A stretch of DNA of 64,000 bases. It comes from Nocardioides sp. R-C-SC26 (GTDB taxonomy: Bacteria > Actinomycetota > Actinomycetes > Propionibacteriales > Nocardioidaceae). The translations under genes were made by a program, and so were the position numbers. The stretch lies in the NCBI RefSeq assembly GCF_021246465.1, contig NZ_JAHRHK010000004.1, positions 44,145 through 108,144 on the forward strand. The letters are read 5' to 3'. How positions within the stretch are numbered: the stretch's first letter is position 1; every line of letters begins with the position of its first letter. The notes beneath the pieces are model-generated. The model was not told where the DNA came from. It ran no database searches and saw nothing but the letters and a program-made list of their open reading frames with translations. Shown piece after piece: positions 1 through 8,632 of the stretch.

Positions 1-1020
1 AGCGACCGACGAACCGACTGGGCCTCCCACCCGCACGCGAGCCGCGACTCGCTCCACGAGCACGACATGTGGGTGGCCGAGGGGCTGACGCACCGGTATC
101 CGACCAAGGTCCTCGCCGAGATGCTGCCGACGTGTCCGCAGTACTGCGGTCACTGCACCCGGATGGATCTGGTCGGGAACTCGACCCCCGCCGTGGAGAA
201 GCTGAAGTTCTTCGTCAAGCCGGTCGACCGGCACGCGGCGATGCTCGACTACCTGCGCCGCACGCCGTCGGTGCGCGACGTCGTCGTCTCCGGCGGCGAC
301 GTCGCGAACATGCCGTGGCCCCGCCTGGAGGCATTCTTGACCGACCTGCTCGCGATCGAGAACATTCGCGACATCCGGCTCGCGACCAAGGCGCTGATCG
401 GCCTCCCTCAGCACTGGCTGCAGGACGACGTCCGCGCCGGCGTCGAGCGGGTCGGGCGCCTCGCACGCGATCGTGGTGTCTCGTTGGCGATCCACACCCA
501 CGCCAACCACGCCCACTCCGTGACGCCCATGGTGGCCGAGGCGGCGGGGGCGATGCTGTCCGCCGGTGTGCGCGATGTCCGCAACCAGGGGGTGCTCCTC
601 GACGGGGTCAACGCCGACCCGCACGCGCTGCTCGACCTCTGCTTCCGCCTGCTCGACGGCGCGCAGATCATGCCGTACTACTTCTACCTCTGCGACATGA
701 TCCCGTCCGCGGAGCACTGGCGCATCTCGGTGCGCGACGCTCAGCGGCTCCAGCACCACATCATGGGATACCTCCCGGGCTTCGCCACGCCGCGCATCGT
801 GTGCGACGTCCCCTTCGTCGGCAAGCGGTGGGTGCACCAGGTCGCCGAGTACGACCACGTGCGCGGCATCTCCTCCTGGACCAAGAACTACCGCACCACC
901 ATCGAGGCCGACGACGCCGAGGCGCTCACCCGCACCTACCCCTACTACGACCCGATCCACACGCTCCCGGCCGAGGGCCAGGCGTGGTGGGCCGAACAGA
1001 ACCTCACCGCCCGTCGCTGA
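1..1020 (+). CDS. kamA: Lysine 2,3-aminomutase family radical SAM protein (5' partial)
   Basis: The reading frame is open back to base 1, so the true start lies upstream and about 339 residues are visible. A radical-SAM CxxxCxxC motif (C-PQY-C-GH-C) lies near bases 133-156, followed by the SGGD motif (VVVSGGDV) that binds S-adenosylmethionine in this family. KamA enzymes use PLP and a [4Fe-4S] cluster to move the alpha-amino group of L-lysine to C3. The conserved pattern of N-terminal cysteines and the PFVGKRWVHQ segment near the C terminus fit KamA better than other radical SAM enzymes. The substrate cannot be fixed from sequence alone, because EpmB-type and glutamate 2,3-aminomutase relatives look similar. 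It faces an Lrp/AsnC regulator tail to tail. Confidence 0.88.
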   Translation, partial: SDRRTDWASHPHASRDSLHEHDMWVAEGLTHRYPTKVLAEMLPTCPQYCGHCTRMDLVGNSTPAVEKLKFFVKPVDRHAAMLDYLRRTPSVRDVVVSGGDVANMPWPRLEAFLTDLLAIENIRDIRLATKALIGLPQHWLQDDVRAGVERVGRLARDRGVSLAIHTHANHAHSVTPMVAEAAGAMLSAGVRDVRNQGVLLDGVNADPHALLDLCFRLLDGAQIMPYYFYLCDMIPSAEHWRISVRDAQRLQHHIMGYLPGFATPRIVCDVPFVGKRWVHQVAEYDHVRGISSWTKNYRTTIEADDAEALTRTYPYYDPIHTLPAEGQAWWAEQNLTARR

Positions 1021-1022
1021 TG

Positions 1023-1056
1023 CGTCGACCCATCTCTACATCACGACGGGTCGACG
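1023..1056. terminator. Inverted repeat between convergent kamA and lrp genes
   Basis: A 9-bp perfect inverted repeat (CGTCGACCC / GGGTCGACG) with a 16-nt loop sits between two convergent genes, three bases after the kamA stop. It is a candidate bidirectional terminator. Its 32-base core resembles the two palindromes downstream of pafA (about 24 of 32 positions by eye). No T-run follows. Confidence 0.45.
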
Positions 1057-1069
1057 ACGGCGGGGACGT

Positions 1070-1537
1070 TCAGGCGGGTTCCGCTCCGGAGACCGGTCGG
1101 TTCTCGAAGTAGGTCGAGAGCACGATCGTGGTGCGGGTGGAGACGTTCGCGGCCGCGCGGACTCGCGCCAGGAGCTCCTCCAGATCCGCCGGGGTGGCGA
1201 CACGGACCTTGAGGATGTAGGACTCCTCGCCGGCCACCGACCAGCACGACTCGATCTCGGGCAGATCCTTGACCCGGCCGGGTGCGTCGTCGGGCTGGGA
1301 GGGATCGATCGGCCGGATGGAGATGAACGCCGTCAACGGCAGCCCGACCTCCGCGTGGTTCACCGTCGCGCCGTAGCCGAGGATGAGGTTGCGCTGCTCG
1401 AGCCGCTTGACGCGCTGGTGCACCGCCGAGGTGGAGAGCCCGGTGGCCTTGCCCAGGTCGGTGAAGGACATCCGTCCGTCGGCTGCGAGCAGCTCCAGGA
1501 TCTGTCGGTCCTTGTCCTCGATCTCGCCCCGGGTCAC
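1070..1537 (-). CDS. Lrp/AsnC family transcriptional regulator
   Basis: This 155-residue protein has the standard Lrp/AsnC layout: an N-terminal winged helix-turn-helix (about residues 8-55, with LSTSAVHQRVKRLEQ as the recognition region) and a C-terminal RAM/AsnC ligand-binding domain. Such proteins are leucine/feast-famine-type regulators that form oligomers and sense amino acids. The GTG start at 1537 is preferred because a TACCCT hexamer ends 6 nt upstream, the leaderless pattern seen across this window. It is convergent with kamA and divergent from the exonuclease gene. A role in controlling lysine catabolism is plausible from proximity but is only inferred. Confidence 0.9.
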   Translation of the reverse strand: MTRGEIEDKDRQILELLAADGRMSFTDLGKATGLSTSAVHQRVKRLEQRNLILGYGATVNHAEVGLPLTAFISIRPIDPSQPDDAPGRVKDLPEIESCWSVAGEESYILKVRVATPADLEELLARVRAAANVSTRTTIVLSTYFENRPVSGAEPA

Positions 1538-1543
1538 GCGCAC

Positions 1544-1549
1544 AGGGTA
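1544..1549 (-). promoter_or_regulatory. Putative -10 element of lrp
   Basis: TACCCT on the minus strand ends 6 nt before the GTG at 1537, which predicts transcription starting at or next to the start codon. Confidence 0.5.
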
Positions 1550-1576
1550 GACGCACGTGCGTGGCAGGATGCGGCA

Positions 1577-2566
1577 GTGACCCCTCCCCGTAGCGAGCAG
1601 GGCCCCCCGGCCCGCCCCGAGATGGTCGAGCGGCCGCCGGCCGAGCCCGGCGGCCTGCTGCTTCTCGACGCGGCCTCGATGTACTTCCGTGCGTTCTTCG
1701 GCATGCCGGAGTACCGCGCACCCGACGGCACGAACGTGAACGCCGTCCGCGGCATGCTCGACTACCTCAGCCGTCTCATCGAGGAGTACCGCCCCGACGC
1801 GCTGGTGTGCTGCTGGGACGACGATTGGCGACCGCAGTGGCGCGTCGACCTGATCCCCTCCTACAAGTCGCACCGAGTCGTGACCGAGGTCGCCGGCGCG
1901 CCCGACGTCGAGGAGGTGCCCGACCCTCTCGAAGTGCAGGTGCCGATCCTGCGGGCGGTGCTGGAGGCGTTCGGGTTCTCCGTCGTCGGAGCGGCGGGCT
2001 ACGAGGCCGACGACGTGATCGGGACGCTCGCGACCGGCGCAGGTCGGCATGTCGACGTCGTCACCGGTGATCGAGATCTCTTTCAGCTGGTCGACGACTC
2101 CGCCGGCGTACGGGTGCTCTACATCGCCAAGGGCGTCGGCCGCCACGAACGCGTGGACGAGGCCTGGGTCGAGGAGAAGTACGGCGTGACGGCGGCGCAG
2201 TACGCGGACTTCGCGACGATGCGCGGCGACTCCTCCGACGGTCTGCCCGGCATCAAGGGCGTCGGCGACAAGACGGCGACGACGTTGCTGCGGCGATTCC
2301 GCGACCTCGACAGCGTCATCGCGGCCTCGGCCGACCCGGCGGCCGAGATGGCGCCGGGAGTCCGGAGCAAGGTGCAGGCGTCCCTGGACTACCTGGCCGT
2401 GGCGCCGCTGGTCGTGGCGGTCGCCCGCGACATCGACCTCCCGCGTACCGGTCACGACGTCCCCGCGGCCGTGGCAGATCCCGAGCTGGTCGACCAGCTC
2501 GCGGCCCGGTGGGGCCTCGAGTCTCCCGTCGCCCGGCTGACGGCCGTGCTCGCGGCTCGCAGCTGA
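1577..2566 (+). CDS. 5'-3' exonuclease (DNA polymerase I-type FEN domain, stand-alone)
   Basis: This 329-residue protein resembles the isolated 5'-nuclease domain of DNA polymerase I. Visible hallmarks are EADDVIGTLA and TGDRDLFQLV (acidic metal-binding residues) and the helix-hairpin-helix GLPGIKGVGDKTATTLL. The family removes 5' flaps and RNA primers using two divalent metals. There is no polymerase domain, as is common for the second copy in actinobacteria. GTG at 1577 is chosen over ATG 1622 because CAGGAT ends 6 nt before it; about 25 poorly conserved residues depend on this choice. It is divergent from lrp with only 39 bp between starts. Confidence 0.88.
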   Translation: MTPPRSEQGPPARPEMVERPPAEPGGLLLLDAASMYFRAFFGMPEYRAPDGTNVNAVRGMLDYLSRLIEEYRPDALVCCWDDDWRPQWRVDLIPSYKSHRVVTEVAGAPDVEEVPDPLEVQVPILRAVLEAFGFSVVGAAGYEADDVIGTLATGAGRHVDVVTGDRDLFQLVDDSAGVRVLYIAKGVGRHERVDEAWVEEKYGVTAAQYADFATMRGDSSDGLPGIKGVGDKTATTLLRRFRDLDSVIAASADPAAEMAPGVRSKVQASLDYLAVAPLVVAVARDIDLPRTGHDVPAAVADPELVDQLAARWGLESPVARLTAVLAARS

Positions 2567-2611
2567 GCGGCATCACGTCGAACGGGTGGCCTGCCGTCCC
2601 GCCGCGCCCCG

Positions 2612-2617
2612 TACGGT
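2612..2617 (+). promoter_or_regulatory. Putative -10 element of the SDR gene
   Basis: TACGGT ends 7 nt before the ATG at 2625, the leaderless arrangement recurring in this window. It also supports this ATG over the upstream in-frame start at 2586. Confidence 0.5.
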
Positions 2618-2624
2618 CGAGAGT

Positions 2625-3284
2625 ATGAGCACGTTCGCCATCGTCGGGGGCCACGGACAGGTGGCCCGACACCTCATCACCGACCTGGTCCGCGCGGGGC
2701 ACACACCCGTGGCGCTGGTACGCCGGGAGGAGTACCGCGCCGAGCTGGAGCAGCTCGGCGCCCGGGTGCGGATGCTGGACCTCGAGCGCGACGACGTCCA
2801 GGCGTTCGTCACCGCCTTCACCGGGTGCGACGGCGTGGTCTTCGCCGCCGGTGGCGGACCTGACGGAGACATCGAGCGGAAGCGGACCGTCGACCTGGGA
2901 GGTTCGCTCACCTCGATCGAGGCATCTCGCCTGGCCGGGATCAGGCGGTTCGTGCAGATCTCGGCCATCGGGGTCGACAACGCGTTGCCCGATGACGCGG
3001 AGCCGGTCTGGCGTGCCTATGTCGAGGCCAAGCGCGACGCCGACGTCGCGCTGCGCGCCTCCGGGCTGGACTGGACGATCGTGCGGCCCGGAGCGCTCAC
3101 CGACGATGCCCCGACCGGGGCCGTCCGGGCCGGCGCCGAGGTCGACCGGGACGCGATCACCCGCGCCGATGTCGCCGCCGTGGTCGCCGCGGTGCTCGAC
3201 ATCCCGACGACGATCGGTGCTCAGTTCGAGGTCGTCGGCGGTGACACCCCGATCACCGAGGCGCTCGCCTCGCTCCGTCCCTGA
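2625..3284 (+). CDS. NAD(P)H-binding SDR-family protein
   Basis: This 219-residue atypical short-chain dehydrogenase has the N-terminal Rossmann motif IVGGHGQVARHLI (GxxGxxG) and a conserved late motif LDWTIVRPGALTDD typical of the NmrA/YwnB-like NAD(P)-binding group. These proteins act as flavin or quinone reductase-like enzymes or as redox-sensing proteins, so no substrate is assigned. It ends 10 bp from the convergent helY gene. Confidence 0.85.
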   Translation: MSTFAIVGGHGQVARHLITDLVRAGHTPVALVRREEYRAELEQLGARVRMLDLERDDVQAFVTAFTGCDGVVFAAGGGPDGDIERKRTVDLGGSLTSIEASRLAGIRRFVQISAIGVDNALPDDAEPVWRAYVEAKRDADVALRASGLDWTIVRPGALTDDAPTGAVRAGAEVDRDAITRADVAAVVAAVLDIPTTIGAQFEVVGGDTPITEALASLRP

Positions 3285-3294
3285 GGCGGCGCGC

Positions 3295-6135
3295 CTACTC
3301 GGCGAGCCCGGAGTAGGCGACCACACCCCGTTTGACCTGGTCGATGAGTCGCCGCGCCGTCCCCCGCAGCGCGGAGTCACCTGCGGCATCGGCGACCTGG
3401 CCCGCGAGATCGAGCAACTGCTTCATCCACCGGACGAAGTCGCCCGCCGAGAGATCGGTAGGCCCGAGCAGGTCGTCGAGGTCGTCGCCTTCGGCCCAGC
3501 GGTAGGCGATGTAGGCGAAGCCGAGATCCGGCGGCCGCAGGAAGTCGAGTTTGTGGTCGCGCTCGAGCGCATCCAGGCCGACCCAGATCCGCCGGGTCTC
3601 GTCGATCGCCTCCTTGATCGCACCGCCCGGCACCCGTGGTGGGGCGCCGTCGTCGGCACGCCGGGTGACGAAGACGAGCGTCGAGAGCGCGGCTGCGAGG
3701 CCCGACGGTCCTAGCCCGGACCAGACGCCGTGCCGGATCGCCTCGGCAGCCACCAGGTCGAGGTCGCCGTAGAGACGCATCAGATGCCGGCCGTCGTCGG
3801 TGACGTCGCCGGATGCGGCGTCGAGATAGCCCAGCGAGCTCAGCACCTCGCAGACACGGTCGAACTGGCGCGCGACCGTGTTGGTGCGCTGTTCGATCCG
3901 ACGGCGCAGCGTGGCGGCGTCGCGGTCGAGCTTGGCGTAGCGCTCGGCCCAGCGGGAGTGGTCCTCCCGATCGGCGCAGCCGTGGCAGGGGTGTGCCCTC
4001 AGGCGCGCGCGGAGGTCGGCGATCTGGGCGTCGACCTCGCTCGGACGGCCGCCGGAGCGCCGCCCGCGTCCGGCAGGCGGGGTCAGCGACGCCGTCTTCG
4101 CGCGCAACGCCATGGCGAGCCCCTTGCGAGCCTGGGGATCGCGCGCGTTGAACGACCGCGGCACCTTGACCTGGGCCTGCGACTCCACCGGCGTACCGAA
4201 GTCGATCAGCGCGAGGCGCCGGGCCTGACGCTCGATGGTGACGACGAGTGGTCGCGGGCCGCCGTCGGCGATCTCCGCCCACCCCGGGTCGATGACCAGG
4301 GCCCACCCGGCGAACTTGCCCTGCGGCACCCAGATCACGTCCCCGGCACGCAGGACGCGCAGTGACTCCACGGTCTCGTCGCGCTGATCGCTGCGTCGCT
4401 CGCGGCTCGCGGACTTCTCGACCTCGCCGATCTCGCGTCGGATGGCCGCGTACTCCATGAAGTCGCCCAGGTGGCACGTGGCGGCCTCGGCATAACCCGC
4501 CAGCGCGTCGTCGCTCTTGGTCAGCTGCCGGGCCAGGCCGACGACGGCACGGTCCGCCTGGAACTGGGCGAACGACTGTTCGAGGAGCTCGCGAGCCCGC
4601 TCACGACCGAACTGGTGCACCAGGTTGACGGCCATGTTGTAGGAGGGCCGGAAGGAGGACCGGAGTGGATACGTCCGGGTCGAGGCGAGACCGGCGATCT
4701 CGCGCGGGTTCATGCCGGGCTGCCAGAGAACGACGCCGTGGCCCTCGACATCGAGCCCGCGTCGCCCGGCGCGGCCGGTCAACTGGGTGTACTCCCCCGG
4801 CGTGATGTCGGCGTGCGTCTCGCCATTCCACTTCGACAGCTTCTCCAGGACGACCGTCCGAGCCGGCATGTTGATGCCGAGGGCGAGGGTCTCGGTGGCG
4901 AAGACGACCTTGCACAGTCCGCGGAGGTAGAGCTCCTCCACGATGCGCTTGAACGCAGGCAGCATGCCGGCGTGGTGCGCGGCGAGTCCGCGAGTGAGCC
5001 CGTCGAGGAAGTCGTGGTAGCCGAGCACGTGCAGGTCGTCGGGCGGCAGGTCGCGGCACGCCGACTCGACGTAGACGAAGATCTCGTCGCGCTCCTCGGG
5101 GGTGGTCAGCCGCAGTCCGGCGGCCAGGCACTGCTGGACGGCGGCATCGCAGCCGGCACGGCTGAAGATGAAGACGATCGCGGGGAGCAGCCTGTCGCGG
5201 TCGAGTCGGTCGATGACGTCGTGGCGGCTCGGGATCCAGATCCGCCGACCGTTGCCCACCTGGCGCGGACCGCCACGCTGACGCGCACCCTTCGGCGAGC
5301 GTCGGTCCTTCATTCTGCCCGCGGCCCAGTCGTCGCGAGCGAGCTTCATCAGCTCCTCGTTGACGGGCGCGCCCTCCTTCACGAAGCCGGCCGCAGCGTC
5401 GACGTCGGAGGAGGCGAAGAGGTCCAACAGGCGTTTGCCGACCATCACGTGCTGGTAGAGCGGTACGGGACGACGCTCCTCCACGATCGTCGTCGTCTCG
5501 CCGCGGACGGTGGCAAGCCACTCTCCGAACTCTTCGGCGTTCGAGACCGTCGCAGACAGCGAGACGACGGTGACCGACTCCGGAAGATGGATGATCACCT
5601 CCTCCCACACGGCGCCGCGCGAGCGGTCGGCGAGGTAGTGCACCTCGTCCATCACCACGAATCCGAGTCCGCCCAGAGTCCGTGAACGCGCGTAGATCAT
5701 GTTGCGGAGCACCTCGGTGGTCATCACGACCACCGGCGCCTCGCCGTTGAGCGTCACGTCGCCAGTGAGGAGGCCGACCTGATCGGCTCCGTACCGGGCG
5801 ACCAGATCGGCGTACTTCTGGTTCGAGAGGGCCTTGATCGGCGTCGTGTAGAACGCCTTGCGGCCGGTACTCAGGGCCAAGTGGATCGCGAACTCGCCGA
5901 CGATGGTCTTGCCCGAACCCGTGGGAGCCGCCACCAGCACGCCGCGGCCGTCCTCGATCTCGCGACAGGCCCGGACCTGGAAGTCATCGAGCGCGAAGTC
6001 GTAGTGTGCCAAGAAGTCGGTCACGACCGGATGGCTCTGGCCGCGCCGGAACGAAGCGTACCGTTCGGCCGCGCTCTGCTGGTCCGGCTCGTCGCGCTGC
6101 ACGCTCTGGTCGGGCCTGTCGGACTGCCGGGTCAC
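3295..6135 (-). CDS. helY: DEAD/DEAH-box helicase, Ski2/HelY type
   Basis: This 946-residue superfamily 2 helicase has Walker A AAPTGSGKT (about residues 69-77), the DEVH box (VVMDEVHYLAD), motif III SATVSN, helicase C-terminal motifs including QLTGRAGRRG, and a DSHCT-type C-terminal domain. The Ski2/Mtr4-like HelY group is thought to act in RNA processing or decay. The GTG start at 6135 forms a GTGA overlap with the stop of the upstream lipid-kinase gene, so the two are likely translationally coupled. The earlier in-frame ATG at 6165 would lengthen that overlap and is less likely. It lies at the distal end of the Tat/PafBC run, as I recall for M. tuberculosis. Confidence 0.92.
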   Translation of the reverse strand: MTRQSDRPDQSVQRDEPDQQSAAERYASFRRGQSHPVVTDFLAHYDFALDDFQVRACREIEDGRGVLVAAPTGSGKTIVGEFAIHLALSTGRKAFYTTPIKALSNQKYADLVARYGADQVGLLTGDVTLNGEAPVVVMTTEVLRNMIYARSRTLGGLGFVVMDEVHYLADRSRGAVWEEVIIHLPESVTVVSLSATVSNAEEFGEWLATVRGETTTIVEERRPVPLYQHVMVGKRLLDLFASSDVDAAAGFVKEGAPVNEELMKLARDDWAAGRMKDRRSPKGARQRGGPRQVGNGRRIWIPSRHDVIDRLDRDRLLPAIVFIFSRAGCDAAVQQCLAAGLRLTTPEERDEIFVYVESACRDLPPDDLHVLGYHDFLDGLTRGLAAHHAGMLPAFKRIVEELYLRGLCKVVFATETLALGINMPARTVVLEKLSKWNGETHADITPGEYTQLTGRAGRRGLDVEGHGVVLWQPGMNPREIAGLASTRTYPLRSSFRPSYNMAVNLVHQFGRERARELLEQSFAQFQADRAVVGLARQLTKSDDALAGYAEAATCHLGDFMEYAAIRREIGEVEKSASRERRSDQRDETVESLRVLRAGDVIWVPQGKFAGWALVIDPGWAEIADGGPRPLVVTIERQARRLALIDFGTPVESQAQVKVPRSFNARDPQARKGLAMALRAKTASLTPPAGRGRRSGGRPSEVDAQIADLRARLRAHPCHGCADREDHSRWAERYAKLDRDAATLRRRIEQRTNTVARQFDRVCEVLSSLGYLDAASGDVTDDGRHLMRLYGDLDLVAAEAIRHGVWSGLGPSGLAAALSTLVFVTRRADDGAPPRVPGGAIKEAIDETRRIWVGLDALERDHKLDFLRPPDLGFAYIAYRWAEGDDLDDLLGPTDLSAGDFVRWMKQLLDLAGQVADAAGDSALRGTARRLIDQVKRGVVAYSGLAE

Positions 6136-7019
6136 GCGAACACCTCCAACGCCCCAGGGATGCACTGCACCGTCAGCGGCAGCGGGGCGAACCGCTCACC
6201 GTCGGCGTAGGCCACGATGCCAGGCGCCGCCACGGTGATCCGTGTGCCCCGCGCATGCTCGTAGCACCGATGCGTGGTGTGGGTGCCGGTGAACAGCCGC
6301 GGATAGGTGCGTACCAGCTCGGCGCGTCCCATCGGCTTGATCACGACGACGTCGAGCAGGCCGTCATCGAGTACCGCGCCCTCGGTGATCCGCAGGCCTC
6401 CGCCGAAGGAGGGCCCGTTGCCGACCGCGACGAGGATCGCCTCGAACTGCAGCGTGCGACCGTCGACGTCCAGCACGTAGTGCCGGGGTTCGAGCACCCG
6501 TAGCTCGGCGAGGGTCGCGAGGTTGTAGCGCATCTGTCCACGGGGCCACCGCATCGCGTTGGCCCGCTCGTTCACGATGGCGTCGAAACCGGCGGCGAGC
6601 ACCGTCGCGTAGTACCGGCCCGCACTGCGTGCGAGGTCGATGCGCCTGGTGCGTCCCGCCACGATGCGTCGCACCGCCGTGACCGGGTCGTCCGGTCGAA
6701 GGCCGAGGTAGCGTGCGACGTCGTTGCCCGTGCCGCATGGGACGAGGCCGAGAGGGACACCGGTCCCGGCGAGCTCCTGGAGCGCGAGGTGGACCGACCC
6801 GTCGCCGCCCACGACCACGAGACCGTCGGCCCCGCGGTCGAGCTCGCCGCGCAGCAGGTCGCTCGCCTCGTCGGCGTCTCGACCCGCGACGGATCGAACC
6901 GTGATGCCCGCGGAGCGGAGGACCGCCGTCACGCCCTTGCGGCGCCTGTCGGCAGCCCCCTGCCCTGCGGCCGGATTCGCGAACACGACGACCTCGCGCT
7001 CGCGGGTCGGTGAGTTCAC
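6132..7019 (-). CDS. Diacylglycerol kinase family lipid kinase
   Basis: This 295-residue protein has the diacylglycerol/sphingosine-type lipid kinase catalytic domain. The nucleotide-binding GGDGSVH motif, the GTGNDVARYLG motif and a C-terminal beta-sandwich region are visible. Members phosphorylate diacylglycerol or related lipids, feeding phospholipid or phosphatidylinositol-type pathways; the exact substrate is not readable. GTG at 7019 gives GTGA overlaps with the upstream unknown gene and its own stop overlaps helY, placing it in a tightly coupled tatC-to-helY chain. Confidence 0.88.
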   Translation of the reverse strand: MNSPTREREVVVFANPAAGQGAADRRRKGVTAVLRSAGITVRSVAGRDADEASDLLRGELDRGADGLVVVGGDGSVHLALQELAGTGVPLGLVPCGTGNDVARYLGLRPDDPVTAVRRIVAGRTRRIDLARSAGRYYATVLAAGFDAIVNERANAMRWPRGQMRYNLATLAELRVLEPRHYVLDVDGRTLQFEAILVAVGNGPSFGGGLRITEGAVLDDGLLDVVVIKPMGRAELVRTYPRLFTGTHTTHRCYEHARGTRITVAAPGIVAYADGERFAPLPLTVQCIPGALEVFA

Positions 7020-7432
7020 CCGTCGAGCCGGATCTGCACGGCATAGGACGACGGCGAAGCGCCGACGGCCCGCGCCAGCCGCGTGATCGCCTCCAGCACC
7101 ACCTCGAGGTCGGCGCGCTGGCCGGGGACGAGCACGGTGAGGTCGCCGTCCCGCTCGCTGAGAAGGACCTGCCCGTGCCGCCACGCCTGGTGCACGCGCA
7201 CCCGGACGCCGTCCGGTGCGACCACGGCGGGATAGGCGTCGTCGACGGCGAGCAGGTCGCACGCGATGACCAGGCGACTCGGGGTGCGGAGCTCGCCGCG
7301 CACGAGGTGGCTGCTGCGCAGGCCGTCGACCGCGCACCAGGTGACCGGTTCGGTGCCGAGCTCCTCGGGCAGGTCGAAGGGATCGATGTCGACGAACCCG
7401 ACCGCTCGCCCTACCGGGTCGCCCGGAGTCAC
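7016..7432 (-). CDS. Conserved hypothetical protein between tatC and lipid kinase
   Basis: I do not recognise a family for this 138-residue protein. It has no signal peptide or membrane span. It is rich in beta-strand-like segments (RLVIACDLLAVDD, DLTVLVPGQRADLEVVLEAI) and lacks obvious catalytic motifs. Both ends overlap neighbours by GTGA, with tatC upstream and the diacylglycerol kinase gene downstream, so it is very likely translated. Its coupling to these membrane-related genes is the only functional hint. Confidence 0.75.
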   Translation of the reverse strand: MTPGDPVGRAVGFVDIDPFDLPEELGTEPVTWCAVDGLRSSHLVRGELRTPSRLVIACDLLAVDDAYPAVVAPDGVRVRVHQAWRHGQVLLSERDGDLTVLVPGQRADLEVVLEAITRLARAVGASPSSYAVQIRLDG

Positions 7433-8268
7433 AGCGGCGAGGCCGTGTCGGGGTCGAGGTTATTGAACGGGTCGCGCCGAGCGCGGCGGCGGTCGTTGAA
7501 CCGCGCGATGACCTCGGAGATGCCGAAGAGGATCACCATCGGTACGGCCATCAGGGTCATGGTGAACGGGTCACCGGAGGGCGTGGCGACGGCGGCGAAC
7601 ACGAACACGCCGACGATGATCCAGGACCGGTAGGCGCCGAGAGCGCGGCCGCTCACCACTCCGGCGAGGTTGAGCAGCACGACGAAGAGCGGGATCTCGA
7701 AGGCGATGCCGAAGACGAGCAGGGTGCGGGAGAAGAACTGCAGGTACTCGTTGAACTCGACCAGGTTGCTGACCCCGCCCGGGTTGAGACCGATCAGGAT
7801 CTCCAGGCCCAGAGGCAGGGTCGTGTAGCCCAACCAGACTCCGACCATGAAGAGAGGGCCGGCGATGGCGGCGAAGAGTCGGGTCCACTTCCGCTCTCGA
7901 GGGTGCAGACCGGGGACGATGAACGCCCAGATCTGGTAGAGCCAGAAGGGGGAGGTCAGCACGAGCGCCGCGAGACCGCAGAGTTTCAGATGCAGCATCA
8001 GGCCGGCGCCGGCGCCCTGGGTGATCAGCTCCGTGCTGCCATTGGGCAACTGGTCCTGGGCGTCGTAGTAGGGCCCGACGACGAGGTCGAACAGCTCGCT
8101 GAAGAAGAAGAGCGAGGCGATCAGGCCGACGATGATGACCAGGCCGACCTTGAGGACGCGCGCGCGCAGCTCGCGCATGTGGTCGCTGAGGGCCATCCGG
8201 CCGTCGGAGCCGACGGGGTGCACCGGCGAGCCGGCGAAGAGTCTGACGATCCCCGCGAGGGATCTCAC
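7429..8268 (-). CDS. tatC: Sec-independent protein translocase TatC
   Basis: This polytopic protein has the TatC signature: N-terminal DHMRELRARV, six hydrophobic spans, and a conserved FWLYQIWAFIVPGLHPRER region. TatC recognises twin-arginine signal peptides and forms the core of the receptor complex in the membrane. The start is uncertain: TTG 8277, GTG 8268 (used here) and ATG 8196 are in frame, and none has a clear ribosome-binding site. The gene overlaps the downstream unknown gene by GTGA and follows tatA by about 45 bp. Confidence 0.93.
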   Translation of the reverse strand: MRSLAGIVRLFAGSPVHPVGSDGRMALSDHMRELRARVLKVGLVIIVGLIASLFFFSELFDLVVGPYYDAQDQLPNGSTELITQGAGAGLMLHLKLCGLAALVLTSPFWLYQIWAFIVPGLHPRERKWTRLFAAIAGPLFMVGVWLGYTTLPLGLEILIGLNPGGVSNLVEFNEYLQFFSRTLLVFGIAFEIPLFVVLLNLAGVVSGRALGAYRSWIIVGVFVFAAVATPSGDPFTMTLMAVPMVILFGISEVIARFNDRRRARRDPFNNLDPDTASPL

Positions 8269-8313
8269 CAGTGCCAAGGATCGAGCGGAGGAACGAGTCG
8301 ACGACGCGCGGCG

Positions 8314-8583
8314 TCAGCCGTTGGCCTTGTCGGCCTGCTCGCTCGACTGCGGCGCAGCCGGCGGAGCCTCCTGGACCGGCGGGAGAGCCGGCGGCACGGG
8401 GGGCTCGGCACCGTCGGTGTCGTCGTCGTCCTTGAGACCCTTGGTCTCGGCCTTGAAGATGCGCAGAGCCTGGCCGGTGCCGCGAGCGAGGTCGGGCAAC
8501 TTGGCCGCTCCGAACACCAGCACCACGATGGCGAGGATCACGAGCCACTCCGCGCCCTGGGGCATTCCGATCAGCGGGTTCAC
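8314..8583 (-). CDS. tatA: Twin-arginine translocase subunit TatA
   Basis: This 89-residue protein has the TatA layout: a short N-terminal membrane segment (about residues 12-26, WLVILAIVVLVFGA), the FGAAKLPDLARGTG hinge, an amphipathic helix, and an acidic then proline/glutamine-rich tail. TatA oligomers form the transport pathway for folded proteins. The GTG start at 8583 follows a GAAGGAA ribosome-binding site. TatB is not present in this window. Confidence 0.93.
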   Translation of the reverse strand: MNPLIGMPQGAEWLVILAIVVLVFGAAKLPDLARGTGQALRIFKAETKGLKDDDDTDGAEPPVPPALPPVQEAPPAAPQSSEQADKANG

Positions 8584-8632
8584 GATGGTTCCTTCGTCTC
8601 TGGGAGGCGTGCTCGTCCGGTACGAGACGATC

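Noticed and set aside
1538..2455. Long minus-strand open frame running from 2455 into lrp (461 codons).
   Set aside because: Only the last 155 codons have protein-like sequence; the rest is antisense to the exonuclease gene, and a -10 and GTG sit at the domain start.
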